NCBI GenBank assembly: GCA_024693715.1
Contig: JAILKS010000044.1
Span: 1-64,000, forward strand
Direction of reading: 5' to 3'
Length of the DNA: 64,000 nucleotides
Source: Treponema sp.
GTDB lineage: Bacteria > Spirochaetota > Spirochaetia > Treponematales > Treponemataceae
The translations under genes and the position numbers were made by a program. Within the stretch, counting starts at the first letter, position 1. Every line of letters starts with the position of its first letter. Below the pieces are notes generated by a model. It was not told the DNA's origin. It searched no databases and worked only from the letters and a program-made list of their open reading frames with translations. Of the stretch, positions 55,647 through 64,000 are shown in pieces.

Positions 55647-56588
55647 ATGAAAAGACATTTATTGAAATCTGTTTTATTGTCAGTTTCCTTTGTTTTTTTT
55701 ATGACTTCCTGTTTTTGCTCTTATAATGGTGGTTCTGAGAGTAATAATGATTCTAAACCTGTGTCAGCTAACTTTATCCGTGTTAATGGTGGAGAAGTAG
55801 CAGGTCCTGTAAACGGTTCTTTAGTTTTTGTAGAAAACAGGACTGTAACAATTAAAAATTTACTTGTAAGTGATCATGAAGTAACACAAAATGAATATCA
55901 GACTTACTGTACATATGGAGCAGATAAGCCTAATGGTGCTGGTGGAGAGGGAATTAATTATCCTGTATATAATGTTAGCTGGTATGATGCAGTTATATAT
56001 TGTAATTTACGTTCTAAGGCAGAAAATCTGACGCCGGTTTATAAACTTAATGGTGAAGATGATCCGGCAAAATGGAGCGGAGTACTCTGTTCTTCTTTTG
56101 GTAAATACTATGGTCCTTTGGACGGTGGAAGTACCTGGGATTCTATAACTTTTGATACAAATGCAAACGGCTACCGTCTTCCGACTGAAGCAGAATGGGA
56201 ATATATAGCACGTGGTGGAAATAACGGACTTCCTGCTACACAGACAACTTATGCGGGAAGTAATGCAATCGACTCTGTCGCATGGTATCAGACTAATTCA
56301 AATTTCAGATCCAGACCTGTAAAACAGAAAAATCCGCTTAAAGGCATTTATGATCTCAGTGGAAATGTAAGTGAAATTTGCTGGGACTGGAGTTCTTTGT
56401 CCATTTCAAGTTCTACACCGGCAACTGGTCCTGCAACAACTCAGACAGATGCGTATAAGAATCGTGTTTGTCGTGGTGGAAATTATTATTTTGAAGCAGC
56501 TGCATGTGAAGTTCGTTCGAGAGATGCAATTAAAACATATGACAGATCCAGCAATGTAGGATTCCGTGTAGTTCGTAATGCTGATTAG
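55647..56588 (+). CDS. Second SUMF1/C-type-lectin-fold lipoprotein
   Basis: A 313-aa lipoprotein (MKRHLLKSVLLSVSFVFFMT, lipobox MTSC). The same fold as the 53389 protein: LLVSDHEVTQNEYQTYCTYG, NVSWYDAVIYCNLRSKAENL, GYRLPTEAEWEYIARGGNNG, GIYDLSGNVSEICWDW, NRVCRGGNYYFEAAACEVRS and VGFRVVRNAD. The two proteins differ strongly outside these motifs, so they are old paralogues. Function is probably binding at the cell surface; catalytic formylglycine formation is unlikely without the cysteine pair. Confidence 0.85.
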   Translation: MKRHLLKSVLLSVSFVFFMTSCFCSYNGGSESNNDSKPVSANFIRVNGGEVAGPVNGSLVFVENRTVTIKNLLVSDHEVTQNEYQTYCTYGADKPNGAGGEGINYPVYNVSWYDAVIYCNLRSKAENLTPVYKLNGEDDPAKWSGVLCSSFGKYYGPLDGGSTWDSITFDTNANGYRLPTEAEWEYIARGGNNGLPATQTTYAGSNAIDSVAWYQTNSNFRSRPVKQKNPLKGIYDLSGNVSEICWDWSSLSISSSTPATGPATTQTDAYKNRVCRGGNYYFEAAACEVRSRDAIKTYDRSSNVGFRVVRNAD

Positions 56589-56616
56589 TTTTAATAATTT
56601 TGTAGTCTATATAATT

Positions 56617-56654
56617 CACAGGGATTTTCATTCTGTTAATCCCTGTGTTTTTTT
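56617..56654 (+). terminator. Terminator of the second SUMF1 lipoprotein gene
   Basis: Perfect 10-bp stem CACAGGGATT/AATCCCTGTG, 11-nt loop, seven T residues. Confidence 0.92.
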
Positions 56655-56780
56655 GTATATTTTCTCTTATCTATACATAACCTCCAAAAATCATTATACT
56701 TTAGTTCTATAAATTTGCATTTATCCTGCGACCTGTGTGTCGTACGGTAAAAATATATATATTTATTAAAGGAATCCGTT

Positions 56781-58463
56781 ATGGAATTTACAGAATTTGG
56801 CCTTGATGAAAGGCTTTTACGCGGTGTTGAAGCTGCCGGTTATGTCAGTTGTACACCTGTTCAGGAGCAGGTAATAAAAGCTTCATTAAAAGAGGGAGAA
56901 AAGGGACCTGATTTATATGTTCAGTCACAGACAGGAACCGGAAAAACCTGTGCTTATCTTGTTGCAGTAATTCAGAGAATGTTAAACAATCCCGGAAAAA
57001 AATGTCTTATCTTAGCACCTACACGTGAGCTTGCAGTTCAGATTGAAGAAGAAGCAAAAGTTCTTGCAGGACCCGGTTGTCTTAAGGCATTCAGTGTTTA
57101 CGGCGGCGTAGGTTACGAAAAACAGATTTCCATGCTTAAAAAGGGCGTAGATATCATTATCGGAACTCCGGGCCGTGTAATCGATTTACAGGAAGGCGGT
57201 AATCTTTCTTTAACTGACGCAGCCTTCTGTGTTATTGACGAAGCAGACAGAATGTTCGACATGGGATTTTATCCTGATTTAAGAAAAATCCTTAAGTGCC
57301 TGCCGGAAGCAGAACAGAGACAGACAATGCTTTTTAGTGCAACACTCAATTCTTATGTTAAAAATCTTGCATGGGAATATACACGCGATCCTATCGAAAT
57401 CACAATCGAAGCAGAAAATATTACTGTAAGCGAAATTTCACAGGAGCTTTTGCACGTTTCAAGTGATGAAAAAATGAAGCTCTTAATCGGAATTTTAAAG
57501 CATGAACTTCCTGAAAGCGTAATCATTTTCTGTAATACAAAAAGAACCTGTGAAGTTGTTTCAAAGCGTCTTGCTATCAACAATATCAAATCAGAATTTT
57601 TAATTGGTGATTTACCTCAGTCAAAGAGACTTTCCATTCTTAAAAACTTTAAAGTCGGCGAAGTTCGTTGTCTTGTTGCTACAGATGTTGCAGCACGCGG
57701 AATTGATGTAGACGACCTTGCAATGGTAATCAACTTTGATCTTCCTGTAGAAGCAGAAAACTATGTTCACCGTATTGGTCGTACAGCAAGAGCAGGTAAA
57801 TCAGGAAAGGCATATACCTTCTGTTCTGAACAGGATGTTTACAATCTTCCTGCAATTGAACGCTATATCGAAATGCAGATTCCTTCTACAGTAGCATACC
57901 CTGATCAGATGGAAGAAGATAAATCAGCCGGAATGTTCATTAAGACAGAAAACTGGCGTGGCGACGATGATTACGATAATCGTAACGGAAGAAGAAAGGG
58001 ACGCGACGGAGATTTCCACAATAAGGGCGGAAAATCAAACTATCATAAAAATCATTCAGACCGCGGTGGCTATCACAAAGACGGCTATAAAAAAGACGGT
58101 AAATCTGGAGAATACAAAAAGAAAACATATTATAATAAACCGTATATTGATCCTGCAAAACTTGAAGGTCTTTCTTATGAAGAACGCATGAAACTTTATA
58201 AAGAGGCTTATGCTTCTAAGGGAACGGATCAGAAGTCGAAAGATAATAAAAATTTCAGGCATTCAGATTATAAAAAGAAAAATAAAAAATCCGGGGCTTA
58301 TAAGAAAGATTATCAGAAAGGCGGATATTCAAAAGATTCATATAAAAAGGACGGAAAGAAATCATACAATAAGCAGTATGATAAAAATGTTCAGAATAAA
58401 CCTGCCGCTCCACAGAAAAAGTCTTTATGGCAGAAGGTAAAGGGTTTATTCGGAAGAAAGTAA
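56781..58463 (+). CDS. DEAD-box RNA helicase with basic repetitive tail
   Basis: A 560-aa RNA helicase of the RhlE/CshA group. Motifs in order: Q motif, QSQTGTGKT (I), APTRELAVQ (Ia), GTPGRVIDL (Ib), VIDEADRMF (II), FSATLNSYV (III), ATDVAARGIDVDDL (V) and HRIGRTARAG (VI). After about residue 390 comes a low-complexity basic tail of Lys, Gly, Tyr and Asp (GYKKDGKSGEYKKKTYYNK type units), likely to bind RNA. AAAGGA precedes the ATG. It may remodel ribosome assembly or mRNA in the cytosol. Confidence 0.95.
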   Translation: MEFTEFGLDERLLRGVEAAGYVSCTPVQEQVIKASLKEGEKGPDLYVQSQTGTGKTCAYLVAVIQRMLNNPGKKCLILAPTRELAVQIEEEAKVLAGPGCLKAFSVYGGVGYEKQISMLKKGVDIIIGTPGRVIDLQEGGNLSLTDAAFCVIDEADRMFDMGFYPDLRKILKCLPEAEQRQTMLFSATLNSYVKNLAWEYTRDPIEITIEAENITVSEISQELLHVSSDEKMKLLIGILKHELPESVIIFCNTKRTCEVVSKRLAINNIKSEFLIGDLPQSKRLSILKNFKVGEVRCLVATDVAARGIDVDDLAMVINFDLPVEAENYVHRIGRTARAGKSGKAYTFCSEQDVYNLPAIERYIEMQIPSTVAYPDQMEEDKSAGMFIKTENWRGDDDYDNRNGRRKGRDGDFHNKGGKSNYHKNHSDRGGYHKDGYKKDGKSGEYKKKTYYNKPYIDPAKLEGLSYEERMKLYKEAYASKGTDQKSKDNKNFRHSDYKKKNKKSGAYKKDYQKGGYSKDSYKKDGKKSYNKQYDKNVQNKPAAPQKKSLWQKVKGLFGRK

Positions 58464-58484
58464 ACTGATTTTAAGGAATTCATT

Positions 58485-59468
58485 ATGAAAAAGACTATCT
58501 GTATTTTTGCTGCTTTATTTTTATTTTTTATTTCCTGCAGGCATAATTATCTTCCATGTGAAAATTATCGTGAAGCTATGCGCGATTTTGTCATAAAAAT
58601 TTCAGATAATGCACGTGCAATAAATCCTTCTTTTATTGTTATTCCACAGAACGGTCAGAATGTTGCATGGGATGATGAAGATGATATAAATCCGGACCAG
58701 AATTACTTTAATGCGATTGACGGTTGCGGTCGTGAAGATACTTTTTATGGAATGGATGCAAATTATGATATAGCAGACGGTACAGTTACTCCGGCAAATC
58801 TTTAAGAAGAAATTCAGGAAATGTGTGATATTTATAAAGATGCCGGTCTTACAGTTCTTTCTACAGATTACACAGGTGATGATTCAACTAAAATAGAAGA
58901 TTCATTTACAAAAAATAAAAATAAGGGTTATATTTCTTTTGCAGCTGTTGAGCGTAAAATGAATGTTATTCCTTCTTATTCTGTGCATTATGTTAATGAT
59001 TCTGATGTTTCAAGACTTTCTGATGCAAAAAACTTTTTATATTTAATAAATCCTGATAATTATTCTTCAAAACAAGATTTTATTTCTGATTTATGCCAGA
59101 CAGATTATGATGCTTTAATAATTGATTTGTTCTGCGGTGATGAAATTCTTACTGCTTCAGATTTGCAGCTTCTTAAAGTTAAGCATAACGGAGGAAAACG
59201 TCTTGTAATCTGTTATATGAGTATTGGAGAAGCAGAAGATTACCGCTGGTACTGGAAAAAGTCATGGAAAAAGAATCCTCCTGATTATTTATGTAAAGAA
59301 AATCAGGATTGGGAAGGAAATTTTAAGGTAAGGTACTGGTATCCTCAGTGGCAGGAAATTATCTGCGGGAAAGACGGATATCTTTCTAAGATTTTAAATG
59401 CCGGTTTTGACGGAGTTTATCTTGATATTATAGATGCATTTGAATATTTTGAAGAAGATTATGAATAA
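58485..59468 (+). pseudogene. GH114/TM1410-like lipoprotein gene interrupted by an in-frame TAA
   Basis: The track shows two ORFs (58485-58805 and 58821-59468), but they are in the same frame, with only CTT TAA GAA GAA ATT CAG GAA between the end of the first and the first Met of the second. Together they give one 327-codon protein: lipoprotein signal (MKKTICIFAALFLFFISC), YHGMD-type N-terminal part, then the conserved GH114/TM1410 region (VICYMSIGEAEDYRWYWKKS, DWEGNFKVRYWYPQWQEIIC, GFDGVYLDIIDAFEYFE). The family includes endo-alpha-1,4-polygalactosaminidases. Everything except one codon is intact, so the nonsense change is recent, or a sequencing error. Confidence 0.85.
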
Positions 59469-59535
59469 TTAAGTTGCATGAACTTATTTTTTCATATAAA
59501 TTTAACCAGATATTTTTTTTTATAAGGATTTTTTA

Positions 59536-61188
59536 ATGATTACTGTAAGTGATGTTAGTGTTTCATTCAGCGAAAAACCTCTTTTTAAAGATGTAAACCT
59601 TAAGTTCAATAAAGGAAACTGTTATGGAATTACCGGTGCAAATGGTGCTGGTAAATCAACCTTCTTAAAGCTTTTGTCCGGCGAACTGGAAAAGGATTCC
59701 GGTGAAATTTTTATGACTCCGGGCGAACGCATGGCTGTATTAAAACAGGACCACTTTGCTTTTGACCAGTATTCTGTAAAAGATACAGTTATGATGGGCT
59801 TTCCACGTCTTTATGAAGTTTCTAAGGCACGTGATGAAATTTATGCAAAGGCTGATTTTACAGAAGAAGACGGAATTAAATCTGCAGAGCTCGAAGCAGA
59901 ATTCGGAGAACTCGGAGGATACGAAGCAGAAAATCAGATTGAACAGATGCTTTCTGGTCTTGGTCTTGAAGAAGAACATCACGACAAAATGATGAGCGAG
60001 CTTGATGAAAGCCAGAAGGTTCGTGTTCTTCTGGCACAGGCTATCTACGGAAATCCTGACGCTCTCATCCTCGACGAACCTACAAACGGTCTTGATATCG
60101 AATCTATTACATGGCTTGAAAACTTCCTTTTGGAATTTGAAAACACTGTAATTGTTGTTTCCCACGACCGTCACTTCTTGAATACTGTCTGCACATATAT
60201 CTGCGACATCGATTTTGGAAAGATTACTCAGTTCAGCGGAAACTACGACTTCTGGTATCAGATGACTCAGGTTATGCAGCGTCAGGCTCACGATCAGCAG
60301 AAAAAGACTGAAGAAAAAATGAAGGATTTACGTGAATTCATCCTCCGTTTCAGCTCTAACGCATCTAAGGCAAAACAGGCAACAAGCCGTAAAAAGATTT
60401 ACGACAAGCTCGCAGACTCACTCGAAGATATCCCTGTTTCTACCCGTAAGTTCCCTTATGTAAACTTTAAGGCAGACCGCGAAATCGGAAACAACGTTCT
60501 TGAAATTAAAGATTTAAATTATACAGACGCAGACGGAAACGTTTTGTTAAAGAACTTCAATTTAAAGGTAAACCGCACAGATAAAATCGCTTTTGTTGGT
60601 ATTGAACACAATTCAGTAACGGCACTTTTTGATATCATCAATGGAAAGGTAAAACCTCAGAGCGGAGAATTCTTCTGGGGAACTACAACAAGTCAGACTT
60701 ATCTTCCACGCGACAACAACGAAAACTTTAATAATGATCTTAACATCACTGAATGGCTCAAGCAGTATTCTAAAGAACAGGATGATTCTTATGTAAGAGG
60801 CTTCCTTGGAAGAATGCTTTTTAGTGGTGATGAATCGCTTAAAAAAGTAAAGGTTTTGTCCGGAGGTGAAAAGGTTCGCTGTATGCTGTCTAAACTCATG
60901 CTCAGTGGTGCAAACTGTATTACAATGGATGACCCGACAAACCATCTTGACCTCGAAGCAATTCAGTCTTTGAACGAAGGTTTGATTGCATTCCCGGGCG
61001 TACTTTTGTTTAGCTCACACGACCATGAATTCATTCAGTCTATTGCAAACCGCATTGTAGAAATTACTCCAAACGGCGTAATCGACAGAATGATGAGCTT
61101 TGATGATTACATTACCGACGATACAATTACAGAACAGAGAAAGAAATTATACGAAGGAACCGGTAAAAAAATTAAATACAGAGTGTAA
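59536..61188 (+). CDS. ABC-F family ATPase with degenerate second Walker A
   Basis: A 550-aa soluble ABC-F protein (two nucleotide-binding domains, no membrane part), acting on ribosomes. First domain: GITGANGAGKSTFLKLL, MSELDESQKVRVLLAQAIYG (a divergent signature), ALILDEPTNGLD. Second domain: FVGIEHNSVTALFDII where GxNGxGKST should be, then LSGGEKVRCMLSKLML and CITMDDPTNHLD with Asp for Glu. The linker (about residues 230-310) is rich in Lys and Glu. It resembles the YkpA/YbiT group; the degenerate second site seems to recur in related Firmicute and spirochaete proteins, from general knowledge. Confidence 0.9.
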   Translation: MITVSDVSVSFSEKPLFKDVNLKFNKGNCYGITGANGAGKSTFLKLLSGELEKDSGEIFMTPGERMAVLKQDHFAFDQYSVKDTVMMGFPRLYEVSKARDEIYAKADFTEEDGIKSAELEAEFGELGGYEAENQIEQMLSGLGLEEEHHDKMMSELDESQKVRVLLAQAIYGNPDALILDEPTNGLDIESITWLENFLLEFENTVIVVSHDRHFLNTVCTYICDIDFGKITQFSGNYDFWYQMTQVMQRQAHDQQKKTEEKMKDLREFILRFSSNASKAKQATSRKKIYDKLADSLEDIPVSTRKFPYVNFKADREIGNNVLEIKDLNYTDADGNVLLKNFNLKVNRTDKIAFVGIEHNSVTALFDIINGKVKPQSGEFFWGTTTSQTYLPRDNNENFNNDLNITEWLKQYSKEQDDSYVRGFLGRMLFSGDESLKKVKVLSGGEKVRCMLSKLMLSGANCITMDDPTNHLDLEAIQSLNEGLIAFPGVLLFSSHDHEFIQSIANRIVEITPNGVIDRMMSFDDYITDDTITEQRKKLYEGTGKKIKYRV

Positions 61189-61298
61189 TTTAAGAAAACT
61201 CTTAGAATCTTCTTAATTGTTTTAAATACAGAACAGCTGCTTTTATTATATAATATGCTTGAAAGATAAGAAAAAAGTGCTTGAAAGGAGATTTAAAT

Positions 61299-62885
61299 AT
61301 GAAAAGAAGTATTTTTACATTATTAATCTGTTGTTTGTCATCATTTTTGTTTGCAAACGTAAAGTTAAATTCTGTACAAACCTCGTATAATTCTATTTCT
61401 AAAAATTCAGAAGGATGTTCTCAGCAGACTGTCTATTCTGATGACGGAATGGAAATTACTGCTTATGCAAAGGTAATTGATGATAAAATACAGTACACTG
61501 TGATTATTAAAGATATTCAGGATGCGAATTTCCTTTTAGAAAAGGATTGTCTTCAGGTTTTTTCAGGTTCTATCGATAAAGACGAATGGTATGAGCTTGA
61601 TTATGTCGGTGGAACAAAAACCGGCAAGGTATCTGTAGATGTAGATGAAGATGAAGATGATTACTACTACAATGACGATACATCTTCTGTTTCTTCAAAT
61701 GTAGATGAAGACGATTTCCTTACCGCCTGCGTTACAATAGGTACCGCTGCAATCTGTACAGCAAGTTTAATTGATTTTTTCAGTAGTCCAAAACCTGTCG
61801 TAGTTACATCATCAAGAAGGGCACCGGCAAGAGTTTCTAGAGCTCCTAAAAAATATTCAGGTTCACGTTATGAACCGTATAGACCTTCTCCACGAATTGT
61901 TTATCACAGACATCATCTTTATCCTGAAACTGCATTAATCTGGGTAATTGACAGAGAAGTTAGAAATGAAAGACAGACAGATGTTCCTGTATATAATAAT
62001 CAGAGAAGTGTTGTAAGCACTCAGTCAGAAATCCATGGTGATAAATATATCGGTACAATCATTTCTGATTTTGAAAGAGGTCCTGATTACAGGCTTCGTC
62101 TTACAGTTTCTGATGAAGAATATATTGACTTTTATTTTACAAGAACAGATAAGGCACAGAGAAGAAATAAGAATAAAACTGTAGTACCTCCTCAAGAAAA
62201 GGTAACAGCTGTTCCAAAAACTATAAAACCTGTTGCTCCAAGAAAACAGCCTGTAGAAACAAGAACAGAAGAAACTGTCAGAGTACCGGAAGTTAGTGAG
62301 ACATATAATACAATTGCCGCTGTAACTGTAGTTCCTGAATTTAAAAACTGGGGTGCAATGTATATTTATAACGGTACGGGGCTTGGCTGTTACGCAGGCT
62401 TCAAATTAAAGTTTGCCAATGTTTGGGATAGTGAAGTACTTGGAGTTTATGATGATGATTCTTTTGCAATGTATGATGATTCACTTCCTTATGGCGCTAA
62501 TTCAGGAAAAAAATATGAATATGGATTTGATGAGTTTTCAAACCATAAAACAACTGAAATCAGTATGGATATTGGTTTGACCTTGAAACTTTTCTCTCAT
62601 ACATATCTTATGGGTGGTTGTGACATTACCTTCGCAAATACCTATAAAGAAGGAATCTTCTCATACCGCGAATGGAATGAAGTAAACGGTGAGTGGAAAT
62701 CATGGCATCAATATGAGCAGGGCTGGTTAAAAACATCAACTACCGATGTGATTTTCTCACCACAGATTGGTCTTGATTTCGTGTTCGGAAATATAAATAT
62801 AGGTACACTTTTACAGTTTACTGTAACAGACGATATAAAGAACATGCCTTGCTGCTTTAATTTAATGGCAGGTATTTCGTTCTAG
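61299..62885 (+). CDS. Envelope protein of unknown function
   Basis: About 528 aa from MKRSIFTLLICCLSSFLFAN at 61299 (AAAGGAG upstream; the track start is six codons early). Signal peptide, then an unknown domain, an acidic Tyr/Asp tract (DVDEDEDDYYYNDD), one hydrophobic segment (FLTACVTIGTAAICTASLID), a basic proline-containing linker, and a C-terminal part of about 170 residues with alternating strands ending in Phe (FNLMAGISF), as in outer-membrane beta-barrels. The terminal Phe supports outer-membrane insertion, but the family is not recognised. Its stop overlaps the convergent helicase stop. Confidence 0.7.
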   Translation: MKRSIFTLLICCLSSFLFANVKLNSVQTSYNSISKNSEGCSQQTVYSDDGMEITAYAKVIDDKIQYTVIIKDIQDANFLLEKDCLQVFSGSIDKDEWYELDYVGGTKTGKVSVDVDEDEDDYYYNDDTSSVSSNVDEDDFLTACVTIGTAAICTASLIDFFSSPKPVVVTSSRRAPARVSRAPKKYSGSRYEPYRPSPRIVYHRHHLYPETALIWVIDREVRNERQTDVPVYNNQRSVVSTQSEIHGDKYIGTIISDFERGPDYRLRLTVSDEEYIDFYFTRTDKAQRRNKNKTVVPPQEKVTAVPKTIKPVAPRKQPVETRTEETVRVPEVSETYNTIAAVTVVPEFKNWGAMYIYNGTGLGCYAGFKLKFANVWDSEVLGVYDDDSFAMYDDSLPYGANSGKKYEYGFDEFSNHKTTEISMDIGLTLKLFSHTYLMGGCDITFANTYKEGIFSYREWNEVNGEWKSWHQYEQGWLKTSTTDVIFSPQIGLDFVFGNINIGTLLQFTVTDDIKNMPCCFNLMAGISF

Positions 62886-64000
62886 TTCAGCTTCGATTTA
62901 AAGTTTGCCAGCATATCGGAGAACATTTGATGTGTTTCTTCCTGTGTCAGCACTTTTTCCTGATGATATTCCACAAGATTTGCCGGAATTTCATCAAGGA
63001 AGCGGCTTGGTTCGCATTCAGTTGTAACTGTCATTTTATTTCGTTTTTTACATGATGATATGATGAGTTTATCACGGGCTCTTGTTATGGCAACATAAAA
63101 GAGCCTTCTTTCTTCTTCAACATCTCCGTTATTTTCTTCTACAGAACGCGCATGAGGAATTAATCCTTCTTCTGCACCTGCGATAAAAACTACCGGAAAT
63201 TCAAGCCCCTTTGATGCATGTATCGTCATAAGATTAACTTTTCCCTTATCATTTTCATCTTCCATATCATCTCTCGAAAGAAGGGTAATCCTGTTCAGAT
63301 AATTAAAGAGACTTGGATTTTCGTTGTCCGGATCTGTTTCCCATATTTCTATTGAATTTAATAGAAATTCAATGTTTTTCATTTTGAATTGAACTGCTTT
63401 TAAGCTTTTTATGAATTCTGAAGTAAGATAATCCTTGTAATTAATTGCTTCTACAAGTTCCCTTACTTTTTTTGAAAGACCACGTCCGCTTAAAAGCTTA
63501 GATCTGTGATTTTCAATTATATCAACAAAGGACTGCAAATCTTCCTTTACCGTATCACTTGCCTGAATTAACGGATCTGTTATTACATAATTTATTGCGC
63601 TCCAGAGCGTGCAGTTTTCTTTTTCTGCTACATCATTTAAAATTTGAATTGTTGCACGACCGATTCCGCGTCTTGGAGTATTTATTATGCGTAAAAGGTT
63701 TATATCATCATCATGATTTGCAATAACACGTAAATAACTTATTACATCCTTTATTTCTTTTCGTTCAAAAAAGCTTGTACCACCGCTGATTGTGTAAGGA
63801 ATGTTGTTTGCAAGAAATGCTTCTTCGATATAACGGCTTTGTGTGTTTGCACGCATTAAAACACCAAAATCATCATATTTGAATTTTTCTTCCATCGAGA
63901 TTCCAAGAATGCTTTCTGCGATAAAGTTTGCCTCATCGGTTTCATTATCGGGCATGAATATTTCGATAGGTTTTCCGCTTCCTTTTCCGCTCCAAAGCTT
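62882..64000 (-). CDS. UvrD/PcrA-type DNA helicase, C-terminal part only
   Basis: The frame is open to the window edge (15 codons beyond the track Met: KLWSGKGSGKPIEIF), so this is the last 372 residues of a longer gene. Superfamily 1 motifs: VLMRANTQSRYIEEAF (IV), TPRRGIGRAT, TIHASKGLEFPVVFIAGAEE (V) and EEERRLFYVAITRARDKLI (VI). It unwinds 3'-5' in repair and replication restart. Whether it is UvrD, PcrA or Rep cannot be settled without the N-terminal half. Confidence 0.92.
   Translation of the reverse strand, partial: KLWSGKGSGKPIEIFMPDNETDEANFIAESILGISMEEKFKYDDFGVLMRANTQSRYIEEAFLANNIPYTISGGTSFFERKEIKDVISYLRVIANHDDDINLLRIINTPRRGIGRATIQILNDVAEKENCTLWSAINYVITDPLIQASDTVKEDLQSFVDIIENHRSKLLSGRGLSKKVRELVEAINYKDYLTSEFIKSLKAVQFKMKNIEFLLNSIEIWETDPDNENPSLFNYLNRITLLSRDDMEDENDKGKVNLMTIHASKGLEFPVVFIAGAEEGLIPHARSVEENNGDVEEERRLFYVAITRARDKLIISSCKKRNKMTVTTECEPSRFLDEIPANLVEYHQEKVLTQEETHQMFSDMLANFKSKLN

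Noticed and set aside
53389-56588. Diversity-generating retroelement
   Set aside because: Lectin-fold targets are present but no reverse transcriptase, Avd or template repeat is seen in the window; kept only as a question.

Overview
The window looks like chromosome of a low-GC, host- or rumen-associated spirochaete of the genus Treponema. The clearest marks are the endoflagellar sheath protein FlaA, a radical-SAM protein resembling the spirochaete-restricted spiro-SPASM family, a threonyl-tRNA synthetase without its TGS domain, many TPR and lipoprotein genes, and cytoplasmic hemicellulose-degrading enzymes (GH51, GH10). Where promoters are visible they are sigma-70-like: a TTGACN -35 and an AT-rich -10, usually 17 nt apart.

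Layout. 1-1285: 5' part of a lipoprotein gene whose promoter spacer is a TA dinucleotide tract, then gene debris that includes the decayed tail of an M14 peptidase-like gene. 1286-4325: bactofilin, TPR protein, mtaB, and tRNA-Pro with a duplicated 3' tail and two 125-bp repeats. 4339-8031: leftward thrS and an LRR lipoprotein. 8179-11932: rightward phosphoesterase, arabinofuranosidase and Hsp33. 11909-15454: leftward heterodimeric ABC exporter. 15579-16186: tmRNA with an unusually long tag frame and a duplicated 3' tail. 16253-18875: leftward partner-switching module (SpoIIE phosphatase, STAS antagonist, HATPase kinase). 18971-22000: leftward three-gene overlapping operon of unknown role. 22104-25422: two exported or membrane TPR proteins. 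25427-28690: leftward xseA-xseB-mutL. 28748-36701: six overlapping rightward genes (SPASM protein, glycosyltransferase, SpsF/PseG-like/methyltransferase fusion, ATP-grasp ligase, cell-wall amidase, GerMN protein) ending just before flaA. 37977-42682: RelA/SpoT-TPR protein, tRNA-Glu, JAMM-DinG helicase fusion, PlsC. 42758-48580: small zinc ribbon, rpsT, HU, lnt, second bactofilin, rho, M14 peptidase-like. 48590-51290: leftward fructosamine-kinase-like, xylanase, nitroreductase. 51597-53016: rpmE and an RlmK-like methyltransferase. 53075-56588: accessory stretch with a hairpin-rich leader, two SUMF1/lectin-fold lipoproteins and a Phd-PIN toxin-antitoxin operon between them. 56781-64000: DEAD-box helicase, a nonsense-interrupted GH114-like gene, an ABC-F protein, an envelope protein and a partial UvrD-type helicase.

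The observations most worth following are: the tail-duplication architecture shared by tRNA-Pro and tmRNA (direct copy of RNA 3' end plus terminator, with a short inverted T-arm copy between); the spirochaete SPASM/GT/SpsF-PseG-methyltransferase/ATP-grasp operon, the best candidate for an undescribed biosynthetic system; the TA-tract promoter that may be phase variable; the JAMM-DinG and RelA-TPR architectures; and the long acidic tmRNA tag. No CRISPR array, transposase, integrase or reverse transcriptase gene was seen.
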